In this document: in pieces, positions 32,577-39,994 of the stretch
How positions within the stretch are numbered: position 1 is the first letter of the stretch
Layout: every line of letters starts with the position of its first letter
Assembly (NCBI GenBank): GCA_024998645.1
Contig: JACOEJ010000008.1
Coordinates: 3,272 to 47,974 of the forward strand
DNA length: 44,703 nucleotides
Direction of reading: 5' to 3'
From: Nitrospira sp.
Lineage (GTDB): Bacteria > Nitrospirota > Nitrospiria > Nitrospirales > Nitrospiraceae
Position numbers and translations under genes: made by a program
The notes under the pieces: generated by a model
The model's input: only the letters and a program-made list of their open reading frames with translations
What the model was told of the DNA's origin: nothing
Databases searched by the model: none

Positions 32577-33125
32577 TCAGGTGCGCTCCATGAATTCCCG
32601 CTTAAGCATGCCGTAGAGCTCGAGGTCGACGAACCTGCCGAAACGGACGTAGTGTTCTCGCATGCGGCCTTCGTAGGTCATCCCCACTTTCTGTAGGACT
32701 CGCCCTGACGCCGCGTTGCCCTGGAAGTGCGGGCTGTAAATGCGGTGCAGATTCAGTTGCATAAAGCCGTAGCGGAGGACCGCGCGCACAGCCTCGGTGC
32801 CATAGCCCTGATTCCAGTAGGGAATGCCGAGCCAGTAGCCGAGTCGCGCGTGCCGGTGGATCTGGACAATGTCCAGGCCGATGGAACCGATGAACGTCGC
32901 ATTGTCCGCAAGAGTGATGGCGAAGCTGACGGCGGTGCCTCCTTCATAGGCCCGTTCCTGTTCCGCGATCCATTGCTCGGCCATGCCGCTATCATAGGGG
33001 TGGGGAAGGAATGTGCCGGCGGCAATTTCTTTGGCCCCCGCGAGCCGCTGTATGTCGGGAGCGTCCGAGAGTTGAAACGGCCGGAGGAGCAGCCGTGCGG
33101 TCTTGAGGGAGGGGGAGTCCGGCAT
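32577..33125 (-). CDS. GNAT family N-acetyltransferase (RimJ/RimL-like)
   Basis: The 182-residue protein shows the RimJ/RimL-type GNAT order: LKTARLLLRPFQLSDAPDI at the N-terminus, GYWLGIPYWNQGYGTEAV with the acetyl-CoA loop (Q/R-x-x-G-x-G), and NLHRIYSPHFQGNAASGRVL, where the Asn-x2-Ser motif precedes the final helix and strand. It transfers an acetyl group to a primary amine, perhaps the N-terminus of a protein or an antibiotic; the substrate cannot be told. It has no operon partner. It is convergent with the epimerase gene (84 bp between the stops). Confidence 0.93.
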   Translation of the reverse strand: MPDSPSLKTARLLLRPFQLSDAPDIQRLAGAKEIAAGTFLPHPYDSGMAEQWIAEQERAYEGGTAVSFAITLADNATFIGSIGLDIVQIHRHARLGYWLGIPYWNQGYGTEAVRAVLRYGFMQLNLHRIYSPHFQGNAASGRVLQKVGMTYEGRMREHYVRFGRFVDLELYGMLKREFMERT

Positions 33126-33151
33126 GTCGTGATAGACCTGTTAATTTGAGA

Positions 33152-33184
33152 GGAGGGAACCAACCCTGCCGGTTGCTTCCCTCC
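33152..33184 (-). terminator. Strong hairpin after the HEAT gene
   Basis: Two 14-base arms (ggagggaaccaacc and ggttgcttccctcc) pair with one mismatch around the 5-base loop ctgcc. It lies 80 bp after the stop of the HEAT gene (minus) and just before the GNAT start. No long U-run follows on either strand, so it may be a terminator of low efficiency or an mRNA-stabilising hairpin. Confidence 0.5.
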
Positions 33185-33266
33185 CTCATGCTGGTCAATC
33201 GATGGATGAGTCAAGATTATTCGGCGAAAAGGAACCCCATCGGCCGGTGGAGCGGATGGCCGGCGG

Positions 33267-34517
33267 TTAGAACCCCAGCGCTTTTTCGAGATCGTCCTGG
33301 CCCTTCTTGAACTTCTTTTTCTCCACCTCTTCCTTTTTCTTGGTGAGGGCGTCCAGCTCAGCTGCCTTTTTCTTCAGCACCTCGTTCTCCTTGTTGCGTG
33401 CCAATTCCTCTTTCTCCTGAACAAGCGAAGTCGCTTGCGCTGTTTTGATGGTGTCGTCCGGCACCGTCATCCACGACAACCGATAGCCGGGCCGCTTGAG
33501 TGCCAGGTCTTGATAGAGCACGACGTAGCGGGTGGGGTAGCTGCGCTGGCCAATCTGCCGTTCTTCCAAGATATAGACCGTGGGCGAACCGAACAACGTC
33601 GACTGGTATGAATCGAGGGCCATTCTCATGCTACTTCTCATCGACACAGATTGGACCTGTTCCATGTATTGCATGAAAGCTTGTGAGTCGGTGGGGTCAG
33701 GCGGCTTTACGCTCTCCAGTTGTTTCGCGCGTGCGTCTTGTGCTTGGTTGAGTGCGTGCTCTTCATCTTGTAACTGGTAACGGTATTTCTCCTGAAATTC
33801 ATCGAGTTTGAACGGCCCTTTCTTCGCTCTCCCCTTAAAGAAGGCACCGGCGTCGTTCGTGCCTTTACTGATATACGACAGACGCCCGATCGCTGGATCG
33901 CTCGCGAAAAATAAGTAACTACTGTCCGGGGCTACGGTCATCGCCAACTTGTCGGCATCAGGGGGTGTCTCCGGGGTGAGTCCAGTTTTTTGCATCATTG
34001 CCGTCCGCTGAGCGAGTAAGCTCAGAGCAGGCCCTTTTCCGTGCATGACCGCCTGTGAAACAGCGCGCCGCACATCGGGGACAGGATCGTTCGTCAAAGG
34101 CGTTAGCACCTCGACATCCTGATCCTGCGGACCCATCATGCCGATCGCATCAGCGGCGGCGATCCGCAACTCGCTTTCATTGCTCTTGAAGATTGCGAGA
34201 ATAGCCGCCAGGTATGTGCGATTTGCGGAGGATCCCAATGTGCGCAAATCTTCGGCGAGTATTTCCACAGCATCTTTTCTAATCTTGTCGCAAGGGGCCG
34301 TTGAGGCCGGCTTATTCGCACAGGTGTTCGTGTATTGTCCGACGATAGATTGTTTCCCCGAGATCCCGCCTTTCGACGAGGAGGCTTGGACTCCTTCCGG
34401 AGTGGAGCCGATCCCTCTCAGAGAGGTCGCTTCTGACGGGCTTGAAAAGCTGCCGAGGGCGATCATGAATAGGGCGCTCGAGCCGACGACCGACGTGCGT
34501 GTCAATGATACCATCAT
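33267..34517 (-). CDS. Secreted HEAT-repeat protein with C-terminal coiled coil
   Basis: The 416-residue protein has a signal peptide (cleavage near SEATSL). Two or three HEAT-like repeats follow (about residues 75-165: LAAILAIFKSNESELRIAAADAIG and VEVLTPLTNDPVPDVRRAVSQAVM), then a region of unknown fold (190-340). The last ~55 residues form a Lys/Glu-rich coiled coil. It would act in the envelope, possibly as a scaffold. It follows the HExxH protein gene by 24 bp on the same strand, so the two are probably an operon. The family is otherwise not recognised. A hairpin follows the gene at 33152-33184. Confidence 0.75.
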   Translation of the reverse strand: MMVSLTRTSVVGSSALFMIALGSFSSPSEATSLRGIGSTPEGVQASSSKGGISGKQSIVGQYTNTCANKPASTAPCDKIRKDAVEILAEDLRTLGSSANRTYLAAILAIFKSNESELRIAAADAIGMMGPQDQDVEVLTPLTNDPVPDVRRAVSQAVMHGKGPALSLLAQRTAMMQKTGLTPETPPDADKLAMTVAPDSSYLFFASDPAIGRLSYISKGTNDAGAFFKGRAKKGPFKLDEFQEKYRYQLQDEEHALNQAQDARAKQLESVKPPDPTDSQAFMQYMEQVQSVSMRSSMRMALDSYQSTLFGSPTVYILEERQIGQRSYPTRYVVLYQDLALKRPGYRLSWMTVPDDTIKTAQATSLVQEKEELARNKENEVLKKKAAELDALTKKKEEVEKKKFKKGQDDLEKALGF

Positions 34518-34541
34518 GAGATTCCTCCTGGCCGTGAAGAG

Positions 34542-35240
34542 CTACCGTAAGACCTTCCTGAGGCCGTCCACTCGGTCATAGGCTTCCCGTTGCCGTTCCC
34601 GCTCCGCCGCGGCCTGCTCGAGCGCCCAGCGAATGCTTTTATCGAGAGAACAGTACTTTTTCATCTTCTGTAATTCCTCCTGCAATCGCTCCGACTCTTT
34701 CCTGTAGCCTGCCTGTTCTTCCTTCATGTAGTCCACTACGCGCTGCTTGTCCCGCCAATCCACGAACGGATTGAGGCTCTTATTCGCATCACAGGCTTTT
34801 TTGTGCACCGATTCATGATCTTGGAGCGCGCCGCGCATACAGGCGGTCGCGTTCGGATCAATCGTAGTGGTGCAGCCCGCGTCCGTTTCAGCGGCAAACG
34901 ACCGCGCGTTGGCCGTCCGGACAGTGGACATTCGAAAACCGACGGAGCCCTGCACGCTGCCTCGGTTGTCGTTGGTGAGGAGCAACGGCTCCTTCGCGCT
35001 TTTTTCCTTGGCTTCCCACTCCTTGATCTGAGACTCATACTCCTTAATTGCGGCGTCCACCTGCTTGATACGGCTTTCAAGGTCCGTCTCATCCTGCTTG
35101 CTGCAGCCGCAGCCTATGGGGTCATTCATATGCTTCTTGACCTCGGCCGCAAAATCGATTTCGGCTCCCATGCTGTACGGGACCCACAACAAGGCCGTTC
35201 CAAGGACCACGCCATACGTCGCAGAATTCAAGATCCTCAT
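34542..35240 (-). CDS. Secreted coiled-coil protein with HExxH metallopeptidase-like motif
   Basis: The 232-residue protein has a signal peptide (YGVVLGTALLWVPYSMGA). A CGCSKQDETD segment and a coiled coil (55-85) follow, then a central domain with the motif HESVH (142-146), which matches HExxH. A cysteine follows at 150, and a candidate third ligand (Glu174 or 175 in KEEQAGYRKE) lies about 28 residues on. This pattern resembles HExxH-x(n)-E gluzincin-like secreted proteins whose helices carry a conserved Cys and Ala-Gly/Ala-Tyr. I infer possible zinc-dependent peptidase activity. The ribosome site appears to be a run of nine G starting 4 bases before the ATG. It lies first in an operon with the HEAT gene. 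Confidence 0.7.
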   Translation of the reverse strand: MRILNSATYGVVLGTALLWVPYSMGAEIDFAAEVKKHMNDPIGCGCSKQDETDLESRIKQVDAAIKEYESQIKEWEAKEKSAKEPLLLTNDNRGSVQGSVGFRMSTVRTANARSFAAETDAGCTTTIDPNATACMRGALQDHESVHKKACDANKSLNPFVDWRDKQRVVDYMKEEQAGYRKESERLQEELQKMKKYCSLDKSIRWALEQAAAERERQREAYDRVDGLRKVLR

Positions 35241-35243
35241 AAT

Positions 35244-35252
35244 CCCCCCCCC
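35244..35252. repeat. C9/G9 homopolymer between divergent genes
   Basis: Nine C on the plus strand (nine G on the minus strand) lie only three bases before the ATG of the HExxH protein gene and 17 bases before the ATG of the TMTC-like gene. The G-run probably serves as ribosome-binding site for the HExxH gene. Such a tract may change length by slippage, altering translation efficiency. Confidence 0.5.
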
Positions 35253-35269
35253 TATACCATCAAGGCCCG

Positions 35270-36694
35270 ATGCAGTATAAGGACGCCGTGGAACGGCTCC
35301 TCATGCGCCCATCGTTCGACTGTTTCCTGCTCGTCATGGTCACCGCCGGCGTCTATGCGGGAGCCTTTCGCGGTGACTTCCAGTACGACGACGTCTTTAC
35401 GATTTTCTTCAACCCCCATCTCGATCGCGCGGCAACCTTTGTCCGTCATCTCGACCATATGGTGAGACCGGTGCTGTATGGCACTTTCTTTCTCGACCGG
35501 TCGATCTATGGACACGATCCCTCCGGCTACCATCTCTTGAATCTCCTGCTTCATCTTGGCTCCGGTCTTCTCGTCTATCGCATTCTCGCTCGAGCCGTGA
35601 CGGAGGAGACCCGGCATCTGCCGTTCTGGGCGTCCGCTTTGTTTCTCCTCCATCCGATCCAGACGGAAACGGTCACCTACATTTCCGGACGGGCATCGGG
35701 CTTGATGGCGTTCTTTTACCTTTTTGCGTTCTTTTTGTATAGCAAGGCTTCGGAGCGCCCGGACGCCGTGATGATTCGCCGGCTGTATTTGTCCGGCTCG
35801 ATTGTGTCACTCATCTTGTCGCTCGGTTCGAAAGAAACGGCGGCGACATTTCCGCTCGCCTTACTGCTCTGGGATCTGCTCATTCGCCGGCTGAGAGGGC
35901 CGTCTCTTCGCACGGCGATACTCTTCCACCATGCGCCCTTCTGGGTCGTCCTGCTTTTAGCCGCGGGATGGGCCTGGAGCCATCCTCGCTATGCCGCACT
36001 GGCTCAATTCAGTCTGAACATCCGTCCCCTCTGGGATAATCTGCTGAGCGAGTCGCACGCCGCGGCCTATGCGCTGACTCTTTTTTTCACTCCTTGGAGC
36101 CAGAATTTCGATCACGATCTCCCTGTATTTCACTCGCTGACTCAATGGCCGCTTCCGCTGGATATCCTGCTGCTCTCAGCAACGGCAGGTGCAGGTCTGC
36201 TTTCGTGGCGACGTTTTCCGCTGGTTGCCTTCGGCATCGGATGGTTTTTTGTTCAGCTCCTGCCCACAAGCCTGATTCCCCGCAACGATCTGCTGAGCGA
36301 GCGCAACCTCTACCTGGCCTCCATCGGTGTTCTGCTCGTGTTGGTATTCCTGGGTTCGCAGTTCACGCGCCGGCTCGTAACCGCCTTTCAGCATCCACGC
36401 CTGGTCCCGGCAGGCGCCGGCGTCATCGCGGTCGCATTTATCTGCTGCCTCTGTATCTTCACGTATCAACGGAACGCGCTCTATCGCGATCCGGTCCTGC
36501 TCTGGTCCGACACGGTCGAGAAGTCTCCGCAGAAGGCGAGGCCTCACAACAACCTCGGTCATGCCTACCTGCTCCGGGATGACTGGGAGCGAGCCATCGA
36601 GGAATTTCGAATCGCGGTCCAGCTGGATCCCGACTATGCGCTGGCCCGGAAAAATCTTCGCGACGCCTATCTCCACCAGGTCGGACGACCATAA
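35270..36694 (+). CDS. TMTC/PMT-like membrane glycosyltransferase with C-terminal TPR
   Basis: The 474-residue protein has about 9-10 TM helices. The N-terminal loop FRGDFQYDDVFTIFFNPH has the Asp pair (40-41) at the position of the catalytic acidic pair of GT-C O-mannosyltransferases such as TMTC proteins. The segment FLLHPIQTETVTYISGRAS is also highly characteristic. The C-terminal 60 residues hold TPR motifs (KARPHNNLGHAYLLRDDWERA and AVQLDPDYALARKNL). It probably transfers sugars from a lipid donor to secreted proteins. ATG 35303 is an alternative start. It is divergent from the HExxH protein gene by only 29 bp, so their promoters must overlap the genes themselves. Confidence 0.85.
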   Translation: MQYKDAVERLLMRPSFDCFLLVMVTAGVYAGAFRGDFQYDDVFTIFFNPHLDRAATFVRHLDHMVRPVLYGTFFLDRSIYGHDPSGYHLLNLLLHLGSGLLVYRILARAVTEETRHLPFWASALFLLHPIQTETVTYISGRASGLMAFFYLFAFFLYSKASERPDAVMIRRLYLSGSIVSLILSLGSKETAATFPLALLLWDLLIRRLRGPSLRTAILFHHAPFWVVLLLAAGWAWSHPRYAALAQFSLNIRPLWDNLLSESHAAAYALTLFFTPWSQNFDHDLPVFHSLTQWPLPLDILLLSATAGAGLLSWRRFPLVAFGIGWFFVQLLPTSLIPRNDLLSERNLYLASIGVLLVLVFLGSQFTRRLVTAFQHPRLVPAGAGVIAVAFICCLCIFTYQRNALYRDPVLLWSDTVEKSPQKARPHNNLGHAYLLRDDWERAIEEFRIAVQLDPDYALARKNLRDAYLHQVGRP

Positions 36695-36703
36695 TGAGCG
36701 CCT

Positions 36704-37555
36704 TTATTTACTCGCGACCTGCAACAACGTCTGACCATACCGCAACAGGCGGGGAGCCTGTTCCCAGCGATCCTTGACATTCAATCCCACCAGCAGCAAG
36801 CGATGCCCGTCTTTGAACATGCTGGCAATGAGACAGCGACCGGCCTTGCTCGTATAACCGGTTTTTACTCCGGTGACGTCCGGATCGAGCAACAACTCGT
36901 TGGTGGTATGGAGTGACAGCTGCCTTGTGCCGTCCACGGTCTCGATATCTCGCGTGACGGTCCGAACCATCATGGAGATAGCGGGCACGCCCAAGGCATG
37001 CTCCGTGAGTTTGGCCAGATCCGTCGCCGTGGAGTAGTGGCCCTGGGCATCAAATCCACAGGCGTTAGCGAAATGCGTATTCTCTAATCCCAACCGGCGG
37101 GCTCGCTCGTTCATCATCGCGACAAACCGGTCGGCATCGCCTCCGACATGCCAGGCAACCGCCTCACAGGCATCATTCGCGCTCGCCACCAGCATGGCCG
37201 TCACCAGGTCGCGCAGGAGAAATTCTTCCCCGGGCTGGAATTTGTAGGATGAATGATGAACAATCGCGCGCGGATCGATCTTCACCGTTTCTTGGAGCGG
37301 TGCCGTGTCCAAGGCCACCAGGGCCGTCATGATTTTTGTGAGACTGGCGGGCGGAAGCCGGCGGGTGGAATGTTTTTCAAGCAACACCCGCCCGGATTTC
37401 AGTTCGACCATGTAGAGGGCGGCAGCCTTGATGACCGGCCGATGTTGCGGACCTGGAAGTTCCGCCTCTTCCGCTGGAGCAACGCAAGGCAGAAGCGTAA
37501 CAGCCATCAGGAACGTGGCAACCAACAGCGACCTGCCTTGCAGCCGCCTCTCCAT
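36704..37555 (-). CDS. dacC: D-alanyl-D-alanine carboxypeptidase (PBP5/6 family)
   Basis: The 283-residue protein has a signal peptide (TFLMAVTLLPCVAPAEE). All three active-site motifs of the S11 family are present: SLTK (Ser71, Lys74), SAN (125-127) and KTG (231-233). It trims the terminal D-Ala of peptidoglycan pentapeptides in the periplasm. It is shorter than PBP5/6, lacking the C-terminal beta domain and amphipathic membrane anchor, and so probably is soluble or loosely bound. The gene symbol is by family; other DD-carboxypeptidase genes may exist. It is convergent with the TMTC-like gene (9 bp apart) and follows the DUF4412-like gene by 12 bp on the minus strand. Confidence 0.93.
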   Translation of the reverse strand: MERRLQGRSLLVATFLMAVTLLPCVAPAEEAELPGPQHRPVIKAAALYMVELKSGRVLLEKHSTRRLPPASLTKIMTALVALDTAPLQETVKIDPRAIVHHSSYKFQPGEEFLLRDLVTAMLVASANDACEAVAWHVGGDADRFVAMMNERARRLGLENTHFANACGFDAQGHYSTATDLAKLTEHALGVPAISMMVRTVTRDIETVDGTRQLSLHTTNELLLDPDVTGVKTGYTSKAGRCLIASMFKDGHRLLLVGLNVKDRWEQAPRLLRYGQTLLQVASK

Positions 37556-37567
37556 CCTGCCCTTCGC

Positions 37568-38383
37568 CTATCGACCGAACAAGCCCTTCATGAAATTACC
37601 GGCCTTTTCCAGGTCCGACGGCTCCTCGGCGGGCCGTTCCGGCTCTGTCGCTACCGGGGCATTCTCCTGAGGAATGGTGGCGCCGGGCTGGTGCACCGTA
37701 GGTCTATTTCTTGAACTGGGCCGGTCCATCGGCGGTTGATCCATACCCTCCCGGCCCATTTTGCCGCCCATCATGCCGCCCATCATGCCGGCCATGTCGA
37801 ATTTGGTGAAATCTTTGGGGGCCTCGAACAGTTGCGGATCCTGCCTGCCGACCTTCACATTCTTCAGCTCCGTCATCATTCGCTTTTTCTCGTTGCCTTC
37901 CTTGTAGAGCAGATCTTGTTTAATGGGGATCCCCTCCTTGGTTCGCCAGGAGAAACCGCCATACTTTTTTCCATCGGTGCTGGTGGCGATGGTTTTGTAT
38001 TTCGTGACCTTCATGCCGTTCAGCACCTCTTCGCCCATCACGGTCTCCTCGAAATCCCACTGAGAAATGTCTTTGCCCTTATTTTGAGCAGCGGCCTTCT
38101 CGAAGGAATGCTCCATGTACATCTTTTGTGACGGCATGAGTTGCAGCATCACTTTGTTGTCATATCGGAAGATCTGGACGACTCCATCTCCGCTCCCGGT
38201 GAGCATTTCCTTGCGTTCCTTGGTGGGAGTGACGAAGACATGCTGTTCCATCGTCATCTCCTCAGTTTGCATCGTCTCATCGGCAGCATACTCGACCTGC
38301 GGTCGGCTGAGTTGCGCCGCCCAGAGGGGGGAGGAAACGAACACGCTGGCGAGTACGATCACAGTGCACAGACGTCGTAACAT
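37568..38383 (-). CDS. Secreted DUF4412-like protein with Met/Gly-rich tail
   Basis: The 271-residue protein has a signal peptide (LCTVIVLASVFVSSPLWA). The middle domain (about 45-195) shows segments such as VVQIFRYDNKVMLQLMPSQKMYMEH and ITKYKTIATSTDGKKYGGFSW-like strands, which resemble DUF4412 lipoprotein-like domains. The C-terminal ~70 residues contain a Met/Gly-rich patch (MAGMMGGMMGGKMG) and a Pro/Glu-rich low-complexity part. The Met-rich patch might bind Cu(I), as in other Met-rich proteins, but this is inference. GGAAGGAG lies 6 bases before ATG 38383. It is probably co-transcribed with the carboxypeptidase gene. Confidence 0.7.
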   Translation of the reverse strand: MLRRLCTVIVLASVFVSSPLWAAQLSRPQVEYAADETMQTEEMTMEQHVFVTPTKERKEMLTGSGDGVVQIFRYDNKVMLQLMPSQKMYMEHSFEKAAAQNKGKDISQWDFEETVMGEEVLNGMKVTKYKTIATSTDGKKYGGFSWRTKEGIPIKQDLLYKEGNEKKRMMTELKNVKVGRQDPQLFEAPKDFTKFDMAGMMGGMMGGKMGREGMDQPPMDRPSSRNRPTVHQPGATIPQENAPVATEPERPAEEPSDLEKAGNFMKGLFGR

Positions 38384-38884
38384 GGCAGACTCCTTCCGAA
38401 AATGTGGTGCATGCAGGAAGTGGCTGGATTGACTTCCATCCGAGTACAACTCCCAGTGTGGTCAAGACAGAGGGTAAAACAGGATCAAAAGGGTATCCCT
38501 TGCACGATAAGAAGTAAAGTGGGGCAGGAGCGCAGGGTGGCGGATCGAACCTCGGTCGCAAAGAGGCCGGGATTCTTGAATCAAACAGGAGGTCGAACTG
38601 TCGGCGCGCGGCGCGTCGGTCGGCAGAAATTGCCGGAGGAGGAACCGTCCGGTTCTCGGTACGGGGGAAGCTGGGCGCTTTGATGAAACTACGGAGAGGG
38701 AAGGAAACACAGTGCTCTTTCCTTCCTGTCTGCGGAGAGAGGACTCTCAAGTTCGTTACCTTTCCAGCCGATTGGAGAACTATCAGCGCCGGTCAATCAT
38801 GGATCAACGGTAGGGCATCGACCTGCTTCACTATCGGCTCATGGGGTTGAGGGACCGCCCGGTATTCACGATCATCGAGTCACC
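38384..38884. other. 501 bp intergenic region with hairpins
   Basis: No gene is supported between the divergent DUF4412-like and CgeB-like genes. A 9-base perfect hairpin (ggaaggaaa/tttccttcc, 38699-38726) and a shorter one (gaaccg-tc-cggttc, near 38641-38656) are present. Neither is followed by a U-run. The promoters of both flanking genes should lie here. Confidence 0.45.
38699..38726. other. Perfect 9-bp hairpin in intergenic region
   Basis: The arms ggaaggaaa and tttccttcc surround a 10-base loop. The symmetry is perfect, but neither strand has a U-run after it. It could be a regulatory RNA element, an operator or part of a small RNA. Confidence 0.35.
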
Positions 38885-39964
38885 ATGAAGATTCTCCATC
38901 TCGGGAATGCCTACTTTCTGGAATCGTTCAGGCAGCTCGGTCATGATGTGAAATGGGCCGGGTACCATCGGACTGCCGACATACCGCTCATCCGCTTACT
39001 GCTTGATGCCCAGGATCTGCTGGCGCAACTTCCGTCCGACTGGTTTCCGGACCTGATCGTGCTGGGGGATGAGAGCACACATCCTCTGGTGCTGGGGCTG
39101 GAAACGATTCCGGTGCCGGTGGTCTGGTATGCGGTCGATTCGCACATCCATGTCAATTGGCACATCTACTACGCCGCTGCATTCGATGTGATCTTTGTCG
39201 CGCAGAAAGACTGGGTGCCGGCCTATCAACTTGATGGAGACCGGCAGCATGTCTCCTGGATGCCGTTGTTCTGCCACCGGTCGAACGACCGGGATCTTGG
39301 ATTCGCCAGAGACATTCCACTATCGTTCATCGGCACACTCAATGCCGCCAGAAATCCCGATCGCGTCGACCTGATCCAGCGTCTGCAGGCCCGGTATCCG
39401 GTTGTTGTGCAGTCAGGGCCGTATCATGAGACCTTCAACCGATCGATGATGGTGTTGAACCAATCCGTGGCGAACGATGTGAACTTTAGGACTTTCCAGG
39501 CCATGGCCTGCGGCGCATTGCTGCTGACGGAGCGTGTGGGAAACGGGTTCAGCGACTTGTTCCAGGACCGGACGCATTGTGCGCTGTATGAGAAGGGGAA
39601 TATCGATCACATCATCGAGCTCACCGACTATTATCGTGCGCATCCGGCCGAGCGGGAAGCCATCGCCCGGCAGGGATATGAGACTGTCATGGCGGCTCAT
39701 ACCAGCTTGCATCGGGCGCAAGCATTGCTGGACACGATAGCCCGGCAGCCGCTCCATGAGTTTGTCGCCAAGCGCCTGATACGCCCGGCGCCGATTCGCT
39801 GGTCTCTGGCATCGGTGTATGAGAGCGCAGCGCGTACCTATGGTCAGGCCGGCGCGCGGGCTGAAGAGGACATGCGAAGGCGGCATTTCCTGAAGATCTC
39901 AGAGCAATATCACTCCCTGGCCCAGACGATCCGCGGCCAACTCGATTCCCTCGTCGGAGCGTAG
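38885..39964 (+). CDS. CgeB-like glycosyltransferase
   Basis: The 359-residue protein has two Rossmann-like halves of a GT-B enzyme. The N-terminal half runs from MKILHLGNAYF to the repeated D.I.V.. strands. The C-terminal part (about 185-280: GPYHETFNRSMMVLNQSV, FRTFQAMACGALLLTE, NIDHIIELTDYYRAHP) matches the Glyco_trans_1_2/CgeB pattern, including the conserved Glu/Arg loop around MACGALLLTE. It would transfer a nucleotide-activated sugar to an unknown acceptor; CgeB proteins act in spore coat or surface polysaccharide synthesis. It has no signal peptide. Near-neighbours are GalE and a TPR protein, which may supply sugar and scaffolding. Confidence 0.85.
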   Translation: MKILHLGNAYFLESFRQLGHDVKWAGYHRTADIPLIRLLLDAQDLLAQLPSDWFPDLIVLGDESTHPLVLGLETIPVPVVWYAVDSHIHVNWHIYYAAAFDVIFVAQKDWVPAYQLDGDRQHVSWMPLFCHRSNDRDLGFARDIPLSFIGTLNAARNPDRVDLIQRLQARYPVVVQSGPYHETFNRSMMVLNQSVANDVNFRTFQAMACGALLLTERVGNGFSDLFQDRTHCALYEKGNIDHIIELTDYYRAHPAEREAIARQGYETVMAAHTSLHRAQALLDTIARQPLHEFVAKRLIRPAPIRWSLASVYESAARTYGQAGARAEEDMRRRHFLKISEQYHSLAQTIRGQLDSLVGA

Positions 39965-39994
39965 TTCTGGTTCTCGAAGCTTGGTTTGAGCGGG

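Noticed and set aside
38527..38560. Sequence resembling a tRNA TPsiC arm (gatcgaacctcgg)
   Set aside because: No matching acceptor or anticodon stems could be found within 80 bases on either strand.
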